From NCBI GenBank assembly GCA_016866355.1, contig VGMN01000002.1:148086-212085 (forward strand): 64,000 nt of DNA. The letters run 5' to 3'. The notes below the pieces were generated by a model. The model ran no database searches. It saw nothing but the letters and a program-made list of their open reading frames with translations, and was not told where the DNA came from. Position numbers and translations under genes: made by a program. Shown piece after piece: positions 8,934-21,100 of this stretch. How positions within the stretch are numbered: the first letter of the stretch is position 1; every line of letters begins with the position of its first letter. This stretch comes from Bacteroidota bacterium (GTDB lineage Bacteria; Bacteroidota; Bacteroidia; Chitinophagales; Chitinophagaceae).

Positions 8934-8966
8934 AAAAAGGCCTGCCAATTTTGGCGGGCCTTTTTT
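8934..8966. terminator. Bidirectional terminator, rplL / HhH gene
   Basis: AAAAAGGCCTGCC (8934-8946) pairs with GGCGGGCCTTTTT (8953-8965). T runs on both strands serve rplL on the plus strand and the convergent HhH gene on the minus strand. Confidence 0.88.
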
Positions 8967-8968
8967 GT

Positions 8969-9688
8969 TTACTGAGTGGGTGTAACCGTAAAACTGAGGT
9001 AGGGTAGAAGTTTTTCCAATTTCTTTTTCTCTAGCCCCCAACAGGCAGCCAGTTGCTCGCTGCTATTGAAATAACCATTCGCTTCACGATATCGTACAAT
9101 CAATTTGGCTTCCTTCCATTCAACATAGGGGTGCATGGCTATTGTTTTTTCGTCTGCTTGATTTATTGCTATTTTTTTTACAATCGGATCTGGTAGTTCT
9201 AGTTGCGTGCTAATCTTTTGATAAGTTGAATCGGGCATCCCGTATATTTCTTTTAGCTGTGCCACCGAATGGAATCCCCCCAGTTTTTCTCTATACTTTA
9301 CTATTCTGGCGGAGAGAACTGGACCGATGCCTGGGAGTTTAATCAGGTCTATTGAATCAGCGATATTTAGGTCTACCATTTTTTTGACCACTGGTTTTTG
9401 AATGGTTGCTTTGTTTGGAGACCATTTTTGAGGATTTTGCCTCTTACTATTATTGAAGGTTTTCCATACTAAAACAAGCTCATTTTTTTTCGAAACAACA
9501 GTATCTATATACTTGATATTTAATACTTTATAATTATTAACTGGAGATTCTGTATTTGATTTACCCTTCAGATATACGGGTATGAACCAGTAAATGCCCA
9601 TTCCTGCAAGGATGAGAAGTAGCCCCCTTTGATTTTTCTTGGATAGGCTGAGCCGGATAGGAGATTGCTTTTTGTATCGATTATTCAT
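8969..9688 (-). CDS. Membrane-anchored helix-hairpin-helix protein (ComEA-like)
   Basis: A 239-residue protein with a basic N-terminus, one membrane span (about residues 24-40, GLLLILAGMGIYWFIPVYL) and two helix-hairpin-helix units. The first (VDLNIADSIDLIKLPGIGPVLSARIVKYR, about 105-135) is close to ComEA; the second (AINQADEKTIAMHPYVEWKEAKLIVRYR) is more diverged. HhH pairs bind the DNA backbone without sequence preference, and ComEA-type proteins take part in DNA uptake. The gene lies inverted between rplL and rpoB. DNA uptake itself is an inference. Confidence 0.78.
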   Translation of the reverse strand: MNNRYKKQSPIRLSLSKKNQRGLLLILAGMGIYWFIPVYLKGKSNTESPVNNYKVLNIKYIDTVVSKKNELVLVWKTFNNSKRQNPQKWSPNKATIQKPVVKKMVDLNIADSIDLIKLPGIGPVLSARIVKYREKLGGFHSVAQLKEIYGMPDSTYQKISTQLELPDPIVKKIAINQADEKTIAMHPYVEWKEAKLIVRYREANGYFNSSEQLAACWGLEKKKLEKLLPYLSFTVTPTQ

Positions 9689-9765
9689 TAGCTAAGTATA
9701 GGCCCCCTTTTTTTAAAGAAAAAGAGGAAGTTTTTTGATTTTGGCCGGATTTTTGTGGGAACAAA

Positions 9766-9797
9766 TTTTGGCCATCAGCTTTCAATGCTTACCTTTG
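9766..9797 (+). promoter_or_regulatory. rpoBC promoter
   Basis: TTTTG (9766-9770), 19 nt, then TACCTTTG (9790-9797): a full match to the Bacteroidota consensus TTTG-N19-TAnnTTTG. It sits between the inverted HhH gene and rpoB and implies a 5' leader of roughly 130 nt. Confidence 0.8.
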
Positions 9798-9938
9798 CAA
9801 TCCTTTATTTTGGCCAATCTTATTTTCGACATCGATGACCATTCGTAAGTGATTCATTCACAGCGATTTTTGTAAAAAAAACTACGAAGATCGCCGGGTG
9901 TTCTCTTTGTCTGAACGCAGAAAAAACCGGTATAGCAT

Positions 9939-12900
9939 ATGTCATTGACAAAAAACAATGCAAGAATTGATTTCGGTAAGATCAAACACCTTGCTGAAGC
10001 TCCGGACCTTCTTGAAGTCCAGATTCAATCCTTTAAAGAGTTCTTCCAACTTGAGACTACGCCTGATAAGCGTAACATCGAGGGATTATTCCGTGTGTTC
10101 AAAGACAATTTCCCTATTACGGATACCAGAAATATATTCGTACTAGAGTTTTTGGATTACTTCATCGATCCTCCTCGCTACACAATTGAGGAGTGTATGG
10201 AGCGCGGTTTAACGTATGCGTTACCATTAAAAGCTAAGCTTCGCTTAAGCTGTAACGACGAAGAGCACGTCGATTTTCAAACTATTGTGCAAGACGTTTT
10301 TTTGGGTAATATACCTTACATGACACCTCGTGGTACGTTTGTTATCAATGGAGCTGAGCGTGTAGTGGTTTCCCAATTGCATCGTTCTCCCGGCGTATTC
10401 TTTGGACAATCGATTCACCCGAATGGAACAAAAATTTACTCTGCTCGTGTAATTCCTTTCAAAGGTGCATGGATGGAGTTTGCTACAGATATCAACAACG
10501 TGATGTATGCGTACATCGATCGTAAGAAAAAATTCCCTGTAACAACATTGTTGCGCTCTATCGGCTACGAAACTGACAAAGACATTCTAGAATTATTTGG
10601 AATGGCTGATGAAGTGAAGGCAGATAAGAAAACACTTGCCAAGCATATTGGCAAGCGTTTAGCGGCACGTGTGCTTCGTACATGGGTAGAGGATTTTGTT
10701 GATGAGGATACTGGAGAGGTTGTTTCCATTGAGCGGAATGAAATTGTGATGGAGCGTGATACGTTGCTTGATGAGGCGGCAGTTGAAACAATTACTTCTC
10801 TCGAAGTAAATAGTGTGTTTATTCAGCGTGAAGATGTGGGAGGCGATTATGCAATTATTTATAACACGTTGAATAAGGATACTTCTAACAGTGAGTTAGA
10901 AGCTGTTCAATTCATCTATCGTCAATTGCGTGGTGCAGATGCTCCAGATAATGAAACAGCTCGTGGTATTATTGATAAGTTATTCTTCAGTGACAAGCGA
11001 TATGACCTAGGTGAAGTGGGGCGTTATAAAATCAACCGTAAGTTGAATGTGAACCTGCCTCTTGAAAAGAAAACGCTTACAAAGGATGATATTATTTTGA
11101 TCATAAAATACCTTGTTCGCCTTACCAATGGTAAAGCGGAGATTGATGACATTGATCATTTGAGTAATCGTCGTGTTCGTACCGTAGGTGAGCAATTATA
11201 CGCACAGTTTGGAGTGGGCTTGGCTCGTATGGCTCGTACCATCCGTGAGCGGATGAACGTGAGAGATAATGAAGTGTTTACGCCCGTTGACTTAATCAAT
11301 GCTCGTACACTCTCCTCTGTGATTAATTCATTCTTTGGTACTTCCCAGCTTTCGCAATTTCTCGACCAAACCAATCCGTTGTCTGAGATTACGCACAAGC
11401 GTCGTATTTCTGCGCTCGGTCCTGGTGGTCTAAGTCGTGAGCGTGCTGGATTTGAAGTGCGTGACGTGCACTATTCGCACTATGGTCGTCTTTGTACTAT
11501 TGAAACACCGGAAGGTCCAAACATTGGATTGATCTCAACACTTTGTGTGCATGCCAAGATCAATGACATGGGCTTTATTGAAACACCTTATAGAAAGGTG
11601 GCTGAAGGTAAGGTCAACATGAAAGAATTGGCTTTTTTGAGCGCAGAGGAAGAAGATCAGGCAAAAATTGCACAGGCCAATACTTCATTGGATGAAAAGG
11701 GCAATGTGGTAGAAGATAAAGTAGTGAGCCGTGAAACGGGAGATTTCCCAATCCTCGATAAAAGTGAAGTCGAATACATGGACGTTGCACCAAACCAAAT
11801 TGTGGGTTTGAGTGCATCACTAATTCCTTTCTTGGAGCACGATGATGCTAACCGTGCGTTGATGGGATCAAACATGCAACGTCAGGCAGTTCCATTACTT
11901 CGTCCGGATGTCCCTGTGGTAGGAACTGGATTTGAAGGAAAGGCTGCGCGCGATGCAAGAATTCAAATCCACGCAGAAGGAAATGGCGTAGTTGAGTTTG
12001 TGGATGCAAATGAAATTCATGTTCGCTATGAGCGTGATGCCAGTGAAAAGTTGGTAAGCTTTGAAGATGATCTGCGTGTTTATAAGCTGACAAAATTCAT
12101 CAAGACTAACCAAGAAACTTGTATCAACTTTCGTCCGGCAGTTAAGAAGGGACAAAAAATTAAGAAAGGAGATTTCCTTACAGAAGGATATGCTACACAA
12201 AATGGTGAACTGGCACTTGGTAAAAACTTGAAAGTGGCGTTCATGCCATGGAAAGGTTACAACTTCGAGGATGCCATTGTAATCAGTGAGCGTGTTGTGA
12301 AGGAAGATCTATTTACCTCTGTTCATATTTCTGAATATGATTTAGAAGTGCGTGATACTAAGTTAGGAGAAGAAGAATTGACGCCAGACATTCCAAACGT
12401 TTCAGAAGAAGCCACTAAGGATTTGGATGAAAATGGAATTATTCGCATTGGTGCGCAAGTAAAAGAAGGAGATATTCTCATAGGAAAAATCACTCCTAAG
12501 GGAGAAAGCGATCCTACGCCAGAGGAAAAATTACTTCGTGCCATCTTTGGTGATAAAGCGGGTGACGCAAAAGATGCATCGTTGAAAGCTCCCAATGGAG
12601 TGGAGGGTGTAGTGATTGGGAAAAAGCTTTTCCAGCGTGCTAAGAAAGATAAGAATGCAAAAGTGCGTGAGAAGGCGCTGTTAGAAAAACTAGAGAAACT
12701 GCATGAGAAAAATGAAAATGACTTGAAAGAAGTGCTACTTGAAAAATTGGGTGCGCTTTTGAAAGATCATGCTTCTGCAGGTGTGAGTAACAATTTTGGA
12801 GAAATACAAATTACAAAGGGTGCTAAGTTCTCAGACAAGAGTTTGCGTGCGCTTGATTATGCTAACGTGAATCCGCTAGGTTGGACTGGAGATAAGAAAA

Positions 12901-13742
12901 CAGACGATCGGATCAACACGTTGTTACATAACTACAGCATTAAATTCAACGAAGAACTTGGACGGTACAAGCGTGAAAAATTCAATATCAGTATTGGAGA
13001 CGAGTTACCAGCAGGTGTATTGAAATTAGCTAAGGTTTATCTGGCCGTGAAGCGTAAGCTGAAAGTGGGAGATAAAATGGCTGGACGCCATGGTAACAAG
13101 GGGATTGTAGCAAAAATTGTTCGCCAGGAGGATATGCCATTCTTGGAAGATGGAACACCGGTTGACATTGTGCTTAACCCGCTCGGGGTACCAAGCCGTA
13201 TGAATCTGGGACAGATCTACGAAACAATCCTTGGATGGGCTGGTGAAAAGCTAAGTCTCAAATTTGCAACACCAATATTTGATGGTGCTACTGTAGATGA
13301 GATTGGATCTTATTGTCAGCAAGCAGGTATACCGATGTTTGGGCATACTTACCTCTATGATGGTGAAACTGGTGAGCGTTTTGACCAAAAAGCTACAGTG
13401 GGGATCATCTACATGATTAAGCTGCACCACATGGTTGATGATAAAATGCATGCTCGTTCTATCGGGCCTTACAGCCTTATTACCCAACAACCATTGGGTG
13501 GTAAAGCACAATTTGGAGGTCAGCGTTTTGGTGAAATGGAGGTATGGGCACTGGAAGCATATGGTGCATCCAACATTTTGCAGGAATTGCTTACGATCAA
13601 GAGTGACGATATCATTGGAAGGGCAAAAACATATGAAGCATTGGTTAAGGGAGATAATGTTCCCCGCGCCGGTATTCCAGAGTCCTTTAATGTATTGGTG
13701 CATGAATTAAGAGGGCTGGGGCTTGACTTACAGTTTGATTGA
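9939..13742 (+). CDS. rpoB: DNA-directed RNA polymerase subunit beta
   Basis: A 1267-residue beta subunit, full length for Bacteroidota. Visible landmarks are the rifampicin-pocket region ([25 protein letters not shown], with Ser/Asp/His positions wild type), [13 protein letters not shown] fork loop ([11 protein letters not shown]), the lineage insert and the C-terminal [24 protein letters not shown]. It forms half of the polymerase active-site cleft. ATG 9939 without SD; rpoC follows after 43 nt. Confidence 0.98.
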   Translation: MSLTKNNARIDFGKIKHLAEAPDLLEVQIQSFKEFFQLETTPDKRNIEGLFRVFKDNFPITDTRNIFVLEFLDYFIDPPRYTIEECMERGLTYALPLKAKLRLSCNDEEHVDFQTIVQDVFLGNIPYMTPRGTFVINGAERVVVSQLHRSPGVFFGQSIHPNGTKIYSARVIPFKGAWMEFATDINNVMYAYIDRKKKFPVTTLLRSIGYETDKDILELFGMADEVKADKKTLAKHIGKRLAARVLRTWVEDFVDEDTGEVVSIERNEIVMERDTLLDEAAVETITSLEVNSVFIQREDVGGDYAIIYNTLNKDTSNSELEAVQFIYRQLRGADAPDNETARGIIDKLFFSDKRYDLGEVGRYKINRKLNVNLPLEKKTLTKDDIILIIKYLVRLTNGKAEIDDIDHLSNRRVRTVGEQLYAQFGVGLARMARTIRERMNVRDNEVFTPVDLINARTLSSVINSFFGTSQLSQFLDQTNPLSEITHKRRISALGPGGLSRERAGFEVRDVHYSHYGRLCTIETPEGPNIGLISTLCVHAKINDMGFIETPYRKVAEGKVNMKELAFLSAEEEDQAKIAQANTSLDEKGNVVEDKVVSRETGDFPILDKSEVEYMDVAPNQIVGLSASLIPFLEHDDANRALMGSNMQRQAVPLLRPDVPVVGTGFEGKAARDARIQIHAEGNGVVEFVDANEIHVRYERDASEKLVSFEDDLRVYKLTKFIKTNQETCINFRPAVKKGQKIKKGDFLTEGYATQNGELALGKNLKVAFMPWKGYNFEDAIVISERVVKEDLFTSVHISEYDLEVRDTKLGEEELTPDIPNVSEEATKDLDENGIIRIGAQVKEGDILIGKITPKGESDPTPEEKLLRAIFGDKAGDAKDASLKAPNGVEGVVIGKKLFQRAKKDKNAKVREKALLEKLEKLHEKNENDLKEVLLEKLGALLKDHASAGVSNNFGEIQITKGAKFSDKSLRALDYANVNPLGWTGDKKTDDRINTLLHNYSIKFNEELGRYKREKFNISIGDELPAGVLKLAKVYLAVKRKLKVGDKMAGRHGNKGIVAKIVRQEDMPFLEDGTPVDIVLNPLGVPSRMNLGQIYETILGWAGEKLSLKFATPIFDGATVDEIGSYCQQAGIPMFGHTYLYDGETGERFDQKATVGIIYMIKLHHMVDDKMHARSIGPYSLITQQPLGGKAQFGGQRFGEMEVWALEAYGASNILQELLTIKSDDIIGRAKTYEALVKGDNVPRAGIPESFNVLVHELRGLGLDLQFD

Positions 13743-13785
13743 TCCTTAACCATCATTTGATAACTAATTAATCGATCTATTGATC

Positions 13786-16700
13786 ATGGCTATAAAAAAA
13801 GAAAACCGTCCGAAATCCGCCTTCTCCAAGATCACCATTGGTCTTGCTTCACCAGATAATATTCTGGAGAGAAGCCATGGAGAAATTCTAAAGCCGGAAA
13901 CTATTAACTACCGCACGTACAAACCAGAACGTGATGGTCTATTCTGTGAGCGCATCTTTGGTCCGGTAAAGGATTATGAGTGCGCTTGTGGAAAATACAA
14001 GCGAATTCGTTATAAAGGAATCGTCTGTGACCGTTGCGGTGTTGAAGTGACGGAGAAGAAAGTACGACGTGAGAGAATGGGGCACATTAAGTTGGTGGTT
14101 CCAGTAGTTCATATTTGGTATTTTAAATCGCTCCCTAATAAAATTGGGTATTTACTGGGAATGAGCTCTAAGAAATTAGAGTCCATCGTTTACTATGAAC
14201 GCTATGCAGTAATTCAACCAGGTATACGTGAGGAGAAGGGACAGCGTGTAACTGATTTGCTAACTGAAGAAGAGTACCTGGATATTTTGGAAACACTTCC
14301 AAAAGAAAACCAATATCTCCCTGATGATGATCCACAGAAGTTCATCGCAAAAATGGGAGCGGAAGCCGTAAACGATCTTTTGGCAAGAATCGATCTTGAT
14401 CAACTATCATTCGACTTACGTAATGCAGCTGCCAATGAAACTTCACAACAGCGTAAGGCTGATGCCTTGAAGCGTTTAAGTGTTGTGGAAGCTTTCCGTG
14501 ATGCTAACCAGCGTATCACTAACCGTCCTGAGTGGATGGTAATGCAATATGTACCTGTAATTCCACCTGAACTTCGTCCATTAGTTCCATTGGATGGTGG
14601 TCGATTTGCCTCCTCGGATTTGAATGATTTATACCGTCGTGTTATCATACGTAATAATCGTTTGAAGCGTTTATTAGAGATCAAAGCTCCAGAAGTCATT
14701 CTTCGTAATGAAAAGCGGATGTTGCAAGAGGCGGTTGATTCACTATTCGACAACAGCCGTAAATCAAATGCGGTTAAAGCCGAGGGTGGACGTGCGTTGA
14801 AATCCTTGAGTGATGTATTAAAGGGTAAACAAGGACGTTTCCGTCAAAACCTTTTAGGTAAGCGTGTTGACTACTCTGGTCGTTCAGTAATTGTGGTGGG
14901 ACCTGAACTCAAATTGCATGAGTGTGGTCTTCCCAAGGATATGGCTGCCGAATTATTCAAGCCGTTTATCATTCGTAAATTAATTGAAAGAGGTATCGTA
15001 AAAACAGTTAAGTCAGCTCGTAAGTTGGTTGACAAAAAAGAAGCTGTTATTTGGGATATACTTGAAAATATTTTGAAAGGGCATCCTGTAATGTTGAATC
15101 GTGCCCCCACACTTCACCGTCTTTCTATTCAGGCATTCCAACCTAAGTTGATTGAAGGAAAGGCTATTCAACTACACCCATTAGTAACCTCAGCCTTCAA
15201 CGCTGACTTTGACGGTGACCAAATGGCGGTTCACGTTCCATTGAGCCATGGAGCTATTTTGGAAGCACAACTTTTGATGCTTGCTTCACATAATATCCTG
15301 AATCCACAAAATGGTACTCCAATTACCCTTCCTTCTCAGGACATGGTGTTGGGATTGTACTACATCACAAAAGGAAAGCGAACCACTGACAAAGAGAAAA
15401 TGAAAGGAGAGGGTAAGTCTTTCTATTCTAGTGAAGAGGTAATCATTGCTTATAACGAAGCAAAGATTGATTTACATGCTTGGATCAAGGTGAAGGCCAA
15501 TGTTCGCACTGAAAGTGGTCAATTGGAGAAAAAGTTAATCGAAACAACGGTTGGGCGTGTGTTGTTCAATCAACATGTTCCTGCTGAGGTTGGATTTGTA
15601 AATGCGTTATTGACTAAGAAAAATCTCCGTGAAATCATTGGTGATATCATTACCATAACAAACGTTCCTAAAACGGCAAAGTTCTTGGATGATATTAAGC
15701 AGCTTGGTTTCCGTACTGCCTTTAAGGGAGGTCTTTCTTTCAACATTAATGATTTGATCATTCCTGATGTTAAGGAGGAATTATTGGAGAATGCCAAGAA
15801 TGAAGTGGAAGAGGTTTGGGAGAGCTATAACATGGGTCTGATCACAAATAACGAACGTTATAACCAAATTGTAGACATTTGGAGCCGTGTAGATACACGT
15901 ATTACGGAAACCTTGATCAAGGAATTAAGTAGCGATAAGCAAGGCTTTAATTCTGTATATATGATGTTGGATTCCGGAGCCCGTGGTTCCAAGCAGCAGA
16001 TTAAACAGCTGGCTGGTATTCGTGGATTGATGGCTAAGCCACGTAAATCTGGATCTACAGGTAGTGAAATCATTGAGAACCCAATTCTTTCCAATTTCAA
16101 AGGTGGATTGAATGTATTGGATTACTTTATCTCTACGCATGGTGCTCGTAAAGGTCTAGCCGATACCGCCCTTAAAACAGCGGATGCCGGTTACCTGACT
16201 CGTCGTCTGGTGGATGTTGCGCAGGATGTGGTAATAATGGATGAAGATTGCGGTACACTTCGTGGTATTGCTACTACGGCCTTGAAGGACAATGAGGATA
16301 TCATTGAGCCATTGAGCGATCGTATTGAAGGACGTACTTCATTGCACAACGTATATGATCCAGTTTCTGAGAAATTGATTGTTGCAGCAGGTGAGCAAAT
16401 CACTGAATTATTGGCCAAGCAAATTGAAGAGGCGGGTATAGAAACAGTTGAAATTCGTTCAGTATTGACTTGTGAAAGCAAGCGTGGGGTATGTGTAAAA
16501 TGTTATGGACGCAACCTGGCATCAGGTATCACAGCACAAAAAGGTGATGCAGTGGGTATCATTGCAGCGCAGTCCATTGGTGAGCCTGGTACACAGTTGA
16601 CCTTACGTACATTCCACGTGGGTGGTGTGGCTGGTTCTGCTTCAGTAGAATCTACCTTGGCCGCTAAGTTTGACGGAACCATTCAATTTGATGGACTTCG

Positions 16701-18078
16701 TACTGTTGCCATTGCAAATAATGAAGGCGTCAAATCTCAGGTTGTTATTGGCCGAACTGGGGAGATGCGTATAGTAGATGCCAAGGCAGATCGTCTCTTA
16801 ATCACTAACAATATTCCTTATGGCGCCACCCTTAATGCTAAGGATGGCCAGAAAGTGACCAAGGGTGATGTGATTTGTACTTGGGATCCATTCAATAACG
16901 TGATCCTTTCTGAGATTGACGGTAAGATCAAGTTTGAAAATGTTATTGAAGGGGTAACTTATCGCGAGGAGTCAGATGAACAAACTGGCCACCGTGAAAA
17001 GGTTGTTATTGAAACGCGTGATAAGACAAAGATCCCTTCAATTCTGGTAGAAGGAAAGGATAAAAAATCATATAACCTACCCACTGGAAGTCACATTATC
17101 ATTGAAGAAGGTGACGATGTGAAAGCTGGTCAGGTAATAGTTAAGATTCCTCGTATCCTTGGAAAACTCCGTGATATCACTGGAGGTCTTCCTCGTGTTA
17201 CAGAATTGTTTGAAGCACGTAATCCGGGTAACCCTGCTGTTGTTGCTGAAATCGATGGGGTAGTCATCATGGGTGCTGTAAAACGGGGTAACCGTGAGAT
17301 CACCATTGAAGCTAAAGATGGCATTCAGAAGAAATACTTGGTGCCTCTAACGCGTCAGATTTTAGCACAGGATGGAGACTTTGTAAAAGCAGGTACGGCA
17401 CTTTCTGATGGTCAAATTGCGCCGTTTGATATTCTTTCAATCAAAGGTCCATTTGCCGTTCAGGAGTATGTTGTTAATGAAATACAGGAAGTTTATCGAT
17501 TACAAGGTGTTAAGATTAACGACAAGCACATTGAAGTAATAGTTCGCCAAATGATGCGTAAGGTCAACATCGTGGATCCAGGAGATACTCGATTCCTTGA
17601 GGATGACCTGGTCGATAAGTTTGAATTTGTAGAAGAAAACGATTACACCTTCGATAAAAAAGTGGTAACAAAACCTGGCGATAGCACAAAACTTCGTGCT
17701 GGACAGATTGTTAACCTAAGAGAGTTACGTGAGGAAAATTCAATTCTTCGTCGCTCCGACAAGAAAGTGGTAGAGTACCGCGATGCGAAGCCTGCTACTT
17801 CTTCTCCAACACTTTTGGGTATTACTAAAGCCTCACTGGGAGTACAGAGCTGGATTTCAGCTGCTTCCTTCCAGGAAACAACCAAAGTGCTTTCTTCTGC
17901 AGCCATCAATGGAAAAACAGACGAAATGCTTGGTCTCAAGGAGAATGTTATCACGGGTCATCCGATACCTGCCGGTACTGGCTTGCGCGAATTTGAGCGT
18001 ATGATAGTTGGAAGCAAGGAGGAATACGAATTGCTCCAGACAACCCGAGAGGCTATGGCCTTTGATGAGGAAGAGTAA
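13786..18078 (+). CDS. rpoC: DNA-directed RNA polymerase subunit beta'
   Basis: A 1430-residue beta' subunit. It has the N-terminal zinc site (CACGKY...CDRCG, about residues 66-84), the catalytic [12 protein letters not shown] loop, the bridge helix region and the second zinc cluster ([13 protein letters not shown]). ATG 13786 ([10 protein letters not shown]) fits family N-termini; an in-frame TTG two codons upstream is ignored. Co-transcribed with rpoB and closed by a terminator. Confidence 0.98.
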   Translation: MAIKKENRPKSAFSKITIGLASPDNILERSHGEILKPETINYRTYKPERDGLFCERIFGPVKDYECACGKYKRIRYKGIVCDRCGVEVTEKKVRRERMGHIKLVVPVVHIWYFKSLPNKIGYLLGMSSKKLESIVYYERYAVIQPGIREEKGQRVTDLLTEEEYLDILETLPKENQYLPDDDPQKFIAKMGAEAVNDLLARIDLDQLSFDLRNAAANETSQQRKADALKRLSVVEAFRDANQRITNRPEWMVMQYVPVIPPELRPLVPLDGGRFASSDLNDLYRRVIIRNNRLKRLLEIKAPEVILRNEKRMLQEAVDSLFDNSRKSNAVKAEGGRALKSLSDVLKGKQGRFRQNLLGKRVDYSGRSVIVVGPELKLHECGLPKDMAAELFKPFIIRKLIERGIVKTVKSARKLVDKKEAVIWDILENILKGHPVMLNRAPTLHRLSIQAFQPKLIEGKAIQLHPLVTSAFNADFDGDQMAVHVPLSHGAILEAQLLMLASHNILNPQNGTPITLPSQDMVLGLYYITKGKRTTDKEKMKGEGKSFYSSEEVIIAYNEAKIDLHAWIKVKANVRTESGQLEKKLIETTVGRVLFNQHVPAEVGFVNALLTKKNLREIIGDIITITNVPKTAKFLDDIKQLGFRTAFKGGLSFNINDLIIPDVKEELLENAKNEVEEVWESYNMGLITNNERYNQIVDIWSRVDTRITETLIKELSSDKQGFNSVYMMLDSGARGSKQQIKQLAGIRGLMAKPRKSGSTGSEIIENPILSNFKGGLNVLDYFISTHGARKGLADTALKTADAGYLTRRLVDVAQDVVIMDEDCGTLRGIATTALKDNEDIIEPLSDRIEGRTSLHNVYDPVSEKLIVAAGEQITELLAKQIEEAGIETVEIRSVLTCESKRGVCVKCYGRNLASGITAQKGDAVGIIAAQSIGEPGTQLTLRTFHVGGVAGSASVESTLAAKFDGTIQFDGLRTVAIANNEGVKSQVVIGRTGEMRIVDAKADRLLITNNIPYGATLNAKDGQKVTKGDVICTWDPFNNVILSEIDGKIKFENVIEGVTYREESDEQTGHREKVVIETRDKTKIPSILVEGKDKKSYNLPTGSHIIIEEGDDVKAGQVIVKIPRILGKLRDITGGLPRVTELFEARNPGNPAVVAEIDGVVIMGAVKRGNREITIEAKDGIQKKYLVPLTRQILAQDGDFVKAGTALSDGQIAPFDILSIKGPFAVQEYVVNEIQEVYRLQGVKINDKHIEVIVRQMMRKVNIVDPGDTRFLEDDLVDKFEFVEENDYTFDKKVVTKPGDSTKLRAGQIVNLRELREENSILRRSDKKVVEYRDAKPATSSPTLLGITKASLGVQSWISAASFQETTKVLSSAAINGKTDEMLGLKENVITGHPIPAGTGLREFERMIVGSKEEYELLQTTREAMAFDEEE

Positions 18079-18091
18079 CATGTAAAACACT

Positions 18092-18122
18092 AAGGCCGTT
18101 TCTTCTGAAACGGCCTTTTTTT
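18092..18122 (+). terminator. Terminator after rpoC
   Basis: AAGGCCGTTTC (18092-18102) pairs with GAAACGGCCTT (18107-18117), followed by a T run. Confidence 0.9.
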
Positions 18123-18198
18123 AACTTTAAAGTCTTTTAAAAATTAATCGTCTTCCTTAAAGTTTACAGGGAGATACTTTACCTTCAAAAAAAATTCA

Positions 18199-18783
18199 AT
18201 GAATAAAGGGTTTATTGTTTGGAATGTGATTCTAACGGCTGCTTTACTTTTTTTAGGAGTTCGTTATTTCAGCGGCACTGGCACTGTCCGCTTTGCAAAG
18301 TCAAGCGCACCTGGGACTTTTAGTATGGCCTATTTCGAAATGGATTCCATTGAGGCCAATTTTGAACTTGTGAAAGAGTTGAAAGAGGAGTTGGCTAAGA
18401 AAGAACAATTGATGGAACAGGAAATGCAAAAAATGGCAGGAAATGCACAGCAGCGTTATAGCTACTACCAGCAACAAGCCAGTACTGGATTGATGAATGA
18501 AAGTCAAAGCGAAGCAGCGGGAAGAGAATTGAGAAGTTTAGAAGAGCAAATGAAAAATCGAAAACAAGCCCTAGATGCAGAATATGGAGATTTTGTGATG
18601 CGTCGGCAAAATGAAATTAAATCTAAAATTGAGGCCTATTTGCAAGAGTATAATAAAAGTCACAGCTATACTTATATTGTCTCTTATGAGCAAGGTCTTT
18701 TTTATTATAAGGATTCAGTAAATAACATCACAGCGGATTTGATCAAAGGTCTTAATGACCGTTATAAACCTTCTTCTAAGTAA
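18199..18783 (+). CDS. OmpH/Skp-family periplasmic protein
   Basis: A 194-residue protein with an N-terminal hydrophobic segment (about residues 6-23) acting as signal or anchor, then a long charged coiled coil (about 55-150: KELKEELAKKEQLMEQEMQKM, EEQMKNRKQAL) and a short C-terminal beta part (YTYIVSYEQGLFYYKDSVNNIT). This is the Skp/OmpH layout: a tentacle-like coiled-coil chaperone for outer-membrane proteins. Its stop is immediately followed by the DUF4254 start, so it probably heads that operon. No cysteine suggesting lipidation is seen. Confidence 0.8.
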   Translation: MNKGFIVWNVILTAALLFLGVRYFSGTGTVRFAKSSAPGTFSMAYFEMDSIEANFELVKELKEELAKKEQLMEQEMQKMAGNAQQRYSYYQQQASTGLMNESQSEAAGRELRSLEEQMKNRKQALDAEYGDFVMRRQNEIKSKIEAYLQEYNKSHSYTYIVSYEQGLFYYKDSVNNITADLIKGLNDRYKPSSK

Positions 18784-19395
18784 ATGGGTATGGACGCGAC
18801 AGCGTGTAATAAAATATTTTGTAAAACAATTGATGACTATCATTTGATTGATCAGGTAGAGGCGCCATTGGCTAATCCATATCCTAGCGGCACTATTGAT
18901 TTTTTGTTATACCATAAATGTTGGGTTGATACGGTGCAATGGCATCTTGAAGATTTGGTTAGAGATCCTGCAATCGATCCTGTTATAGGGTTACAGCTAA
19001 AACGTAAAATTGATGCTTCTAATCAACTTAGAACAGATTTGGTAGAGCAAATCGATGATTATCTTTTGCAGTGGTACTCCAATAAAGAGCAGCAGCCTAC
19101 CGTCCGGATTAATACGGAGAGCCCTGCTTGGGCAATTGATAGGCTATCTATTTTGGCGCTCAAAATTTACCATATGGAAAGAGAAGCCAATCGAAAAGAG
19201 GCTACCCCTGAGCATCAACAACGTTGCGCAACAAAGTTGGCTGTATTGATAGAACAGCGAACAGACCTCTCGCTTTCAATAGATCAGCTACTAGACGCCA
19301 TTCAAGCTGGTCAAGTACGTATGAAAGTATATCGACAAATGAAGATGTACAATGATGCTACATTAAATCCAGTATTGTACCAGCAAAAGTCATGA
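18784..19395 (+). CDS. DUF4254 family protein
   Basis: A 203-residue, mostly helical protein that I recognise as DUF4254, a Bacteroidota family found beside glycosyltransferase genes. Typical segments are LLYHKCWVDTVQWHLEDLVRDP and SPAWAIDRLSILALKIYHMEREA. No catalytic motif is visible and no signal peptide. It starts directly after the upstream stop and overlaps the GT9 gene by ATGA, so the two are translationally coupled, which suggests a shared role in envelope glycan synthesis. That role is inference. Confidence 0.78.
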   Translation: MGMDATACNKIFCKTIDDYHLIDQVEAPLANPYPSGTIDFLLYHKCWVDTVQWHLEDLVRDPAIDPVIGLQLKRKIDASNQLRTDLVEQIDDYLLQWYSNKEQQPTVRINTESPAWAIDRLSILALKIYHMEREANRKEATPEHQQRCATKLAVLIEQRTDLSLSIDQLLDAIQAGQVRMKVYRQMKMYNDATLNPVLYQQKS

Positions 19396-20408
19396 GCCAT
19401 TCTGCTACAAAAACCATGTTGGTGATTCGCTTTTCGTCAATGGGTGATGTGGCTATGACAGTTCCTGTTTTAAAAAATTTATTGCAACAGCATCCTTCGT
19501 TAAGAGTGATTATGGTTTCTCAGCAAACTTTTGCTCCTTTATTTGCTGACATAAAGGGATTGGATTTTTTTGGGGCCGATTTAAAAGGGCGCCATCGTGG
19601 AATGATTGGAATATGGCGATTATTTAAAGAATTGTCTGCAATAAAAGGTGTTGTGTCCATTGCGGATTTGCATAATGTATTACGAACAAAACTATTGACT
19701 TTCTTATTTAAGCTGAGTGGGCAAGTGGTTGTTGCTATTGATAAGGGGAGAAAAGAAAAACGTGTATTAACTAGAAAAAGAAATAAGCAAATCAAACCGC
19801 TGACTACCTCATTTGAACGCTATGCTCGTGTTTTTACGTTGTTGGGTTTTGCATTAACAGTTGAGCACACTAGTATATCAAAAAAAACAAATAAAAAGGA
19901 ACGGCTGCAAATTGGATTTGCCCCATTTGCCAAACACAGGGGTAAGTCGCTTCCCCTTTCAATGGCTAAGGAATTCATTGGTTCATTACAGGAATCAATT
20001 CCCTGTCATATATACCTATTCGGTGCGCCCGGAAATGAGGCCATTACATTAGCAGCTTGGGAGAAGGAATTTCCAAACACTATCAATAAGGCCGGTACGT
20101 TGGCATTAGGTCAGGAACTTCAATTGATTGCTACAATGGACTTGATGATTACCATGGACTCAGCCAACATGCACTTAGCCTCCCTGGTGGGTACTCCTGT
20201 AATCTCAATTTGGGGTGCTACGCATCCTTTTGCAGGATTTTTGGGATGGGGACAGTCTACCGCGCAAGTGATTCAAGCTGACCTGCCTTGTCGTCCGTGC
20301 TCAGTGTTTGGAGACAAGCCCTGTTTTAGGGGCGATTACGCCTGTTTACAGCAGCTATCGGCACAACAAATGGTCCAACAAGTTCGCTCTTATCTTTGTA
20401 GTAAATGA
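19392..20408 (+). CDS. Glycosyltransferase family 9 protein
   Basis: A 338-residue GT-B enzyme of the heptosyltransferase type: N-terminal VIRFSSMGDVAMTVPVLKNL (acceptor domain) and C-terminal nucleotide-sugar site with MDSANMHLASLVGTPVISIWGATHP. GT9 enzymes add heptose or related sugars to the LPS inner core; the exact sugar cannot be told. It overlaps DUF4254 upstream and ispD downstream by 4-nt ATGA junctions. Confidence 0.88.
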   Translation: MSHSATKTMLVIRFSSMGDVAMTVPVLKNLLQQHPSLRVIMVSQQTFAPLFADIKGLDFFGADLKGRHRGMIGIWRLFKELSAIKGVVSIADLHNVLRTKLLTFLFKLSGQVVVAIDKGRKEKRVLTRKRNKQIKPLTTSFERYARVFTLLGFALTVEHTSISKKTNKKERLQIGFAPFAKHRGKSLPLSMAKEFIGSLQESIPCHIYLFGAPGNEAITLAAWEKEFPNTINKAGTLALGQELQLIATMDLMITMDSANMHLASLVGTPVISIWGATHPFAGFLGWGQSTAQVIQADLPCRPCSVFGDKPCFRGDYACLQQLSAQQMVQQVRSYLCSK

Positions 20409-21100
20409 AGAAGCACGCGGTAATAGTTGCAGGGGGTACGGGGGTACGAATGGGAGTTCCACAACCAAAGCAGTTTTTGGAAATTGCTGGTGAGCCAATT
20501 ATTATTCACACGCTTCGTGCTTTTGCAAAAGCCTTTTCAGATATTCAACTTACCCTTGTGTTGCCCGCGAATCATTTGCAAGAAGGGGCTGCCTTAATTG
20601 CCAGCAAATTGGATATTCCTGTGCAGTTAGTGGCTGGCGGTGAAACCCGTTTCCATTCTGTACAAAATGGGCTTGCTACCGTAAAGGAGGACGCTGTGGT
20701 ATTTGTGCATGATGCTGTTCGCTGTTTAGTTAGTACTGATTTGATACAAATCTGCTATCAAAACGCATTGGTAGCTGGCAGCGCCGTACCTGTTTTAAAA
20801 TCCAGTGATAGCATTCGTTTTATGGAACATGGAAAGCACCGCGTGTTAAATCGTGAACAGGTGCTATTAGTTCAAACGCCACAAGTTTTTCTTTCTACAT
20901 TGATCCTGCCTGCATTCCAAGTTTCCTATGATGTGTCTTTTACTGATGAAGCAACCGTGGTAGAAAGAGCAGGACATATCGTTAATCTAGTGGAAGGAGA
21001 GGAGTCCAACATTAAAATTACCAGACCTGTTGATTTGCGAATTGCTGCTGAGTGGTTGCTAGAGAAAAAAGCGGTCAACGACCAACCAACTGTTGATTGA
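20405..21100 (+). CDS. ispD: 2-C-methyl-D-erythritol 4-phosphate cytidylyltransferase
   Basis: A 231-residue IspD that couples CTP to MEP in the non-mevalonate isoprenoid pathway. The nucleotide loop is AGGTGVRMGVPQPKQFLEI at residues about 9-27; further family blocks are FVHDAVRCLV and TDEATVVERAG. The usual GxGxRM(G) pattern is kept. The start overlaps the GT9 stop, and the 3' end overlaps the convergent Gfo/Idh gene by 26 nt. Confidence 0.93.
   Translation: MKKHAVIVAGGTGVRMGVPQPKQFLEIAGEPIIIHTLRAFAKAFSDIQLTLVLPANHLQEGAALIASKLDIPVQLVAGGETRFHSVQNGLATVKEDAVVFVHDAVRCLVSTDLIQICYQNALVAGSAVPVLKSSDSIRFMEHGKHRVLNREQVLLVQTPQVFLSTLILPAFQVSYDVSFTDEATVVERAGHIVNLVEGEESNIKITRPVDLRIAAEWLLEKKAVNDQPTVD

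Noticed and set aside
13780..13785. TTG start two codons upstream for rpoC
   Set aside because: ATG 13786 gives the conserved [11 protein letters not shown]-terminus. The same reasoning sets the ATG starts of dapA, cmk and accB.
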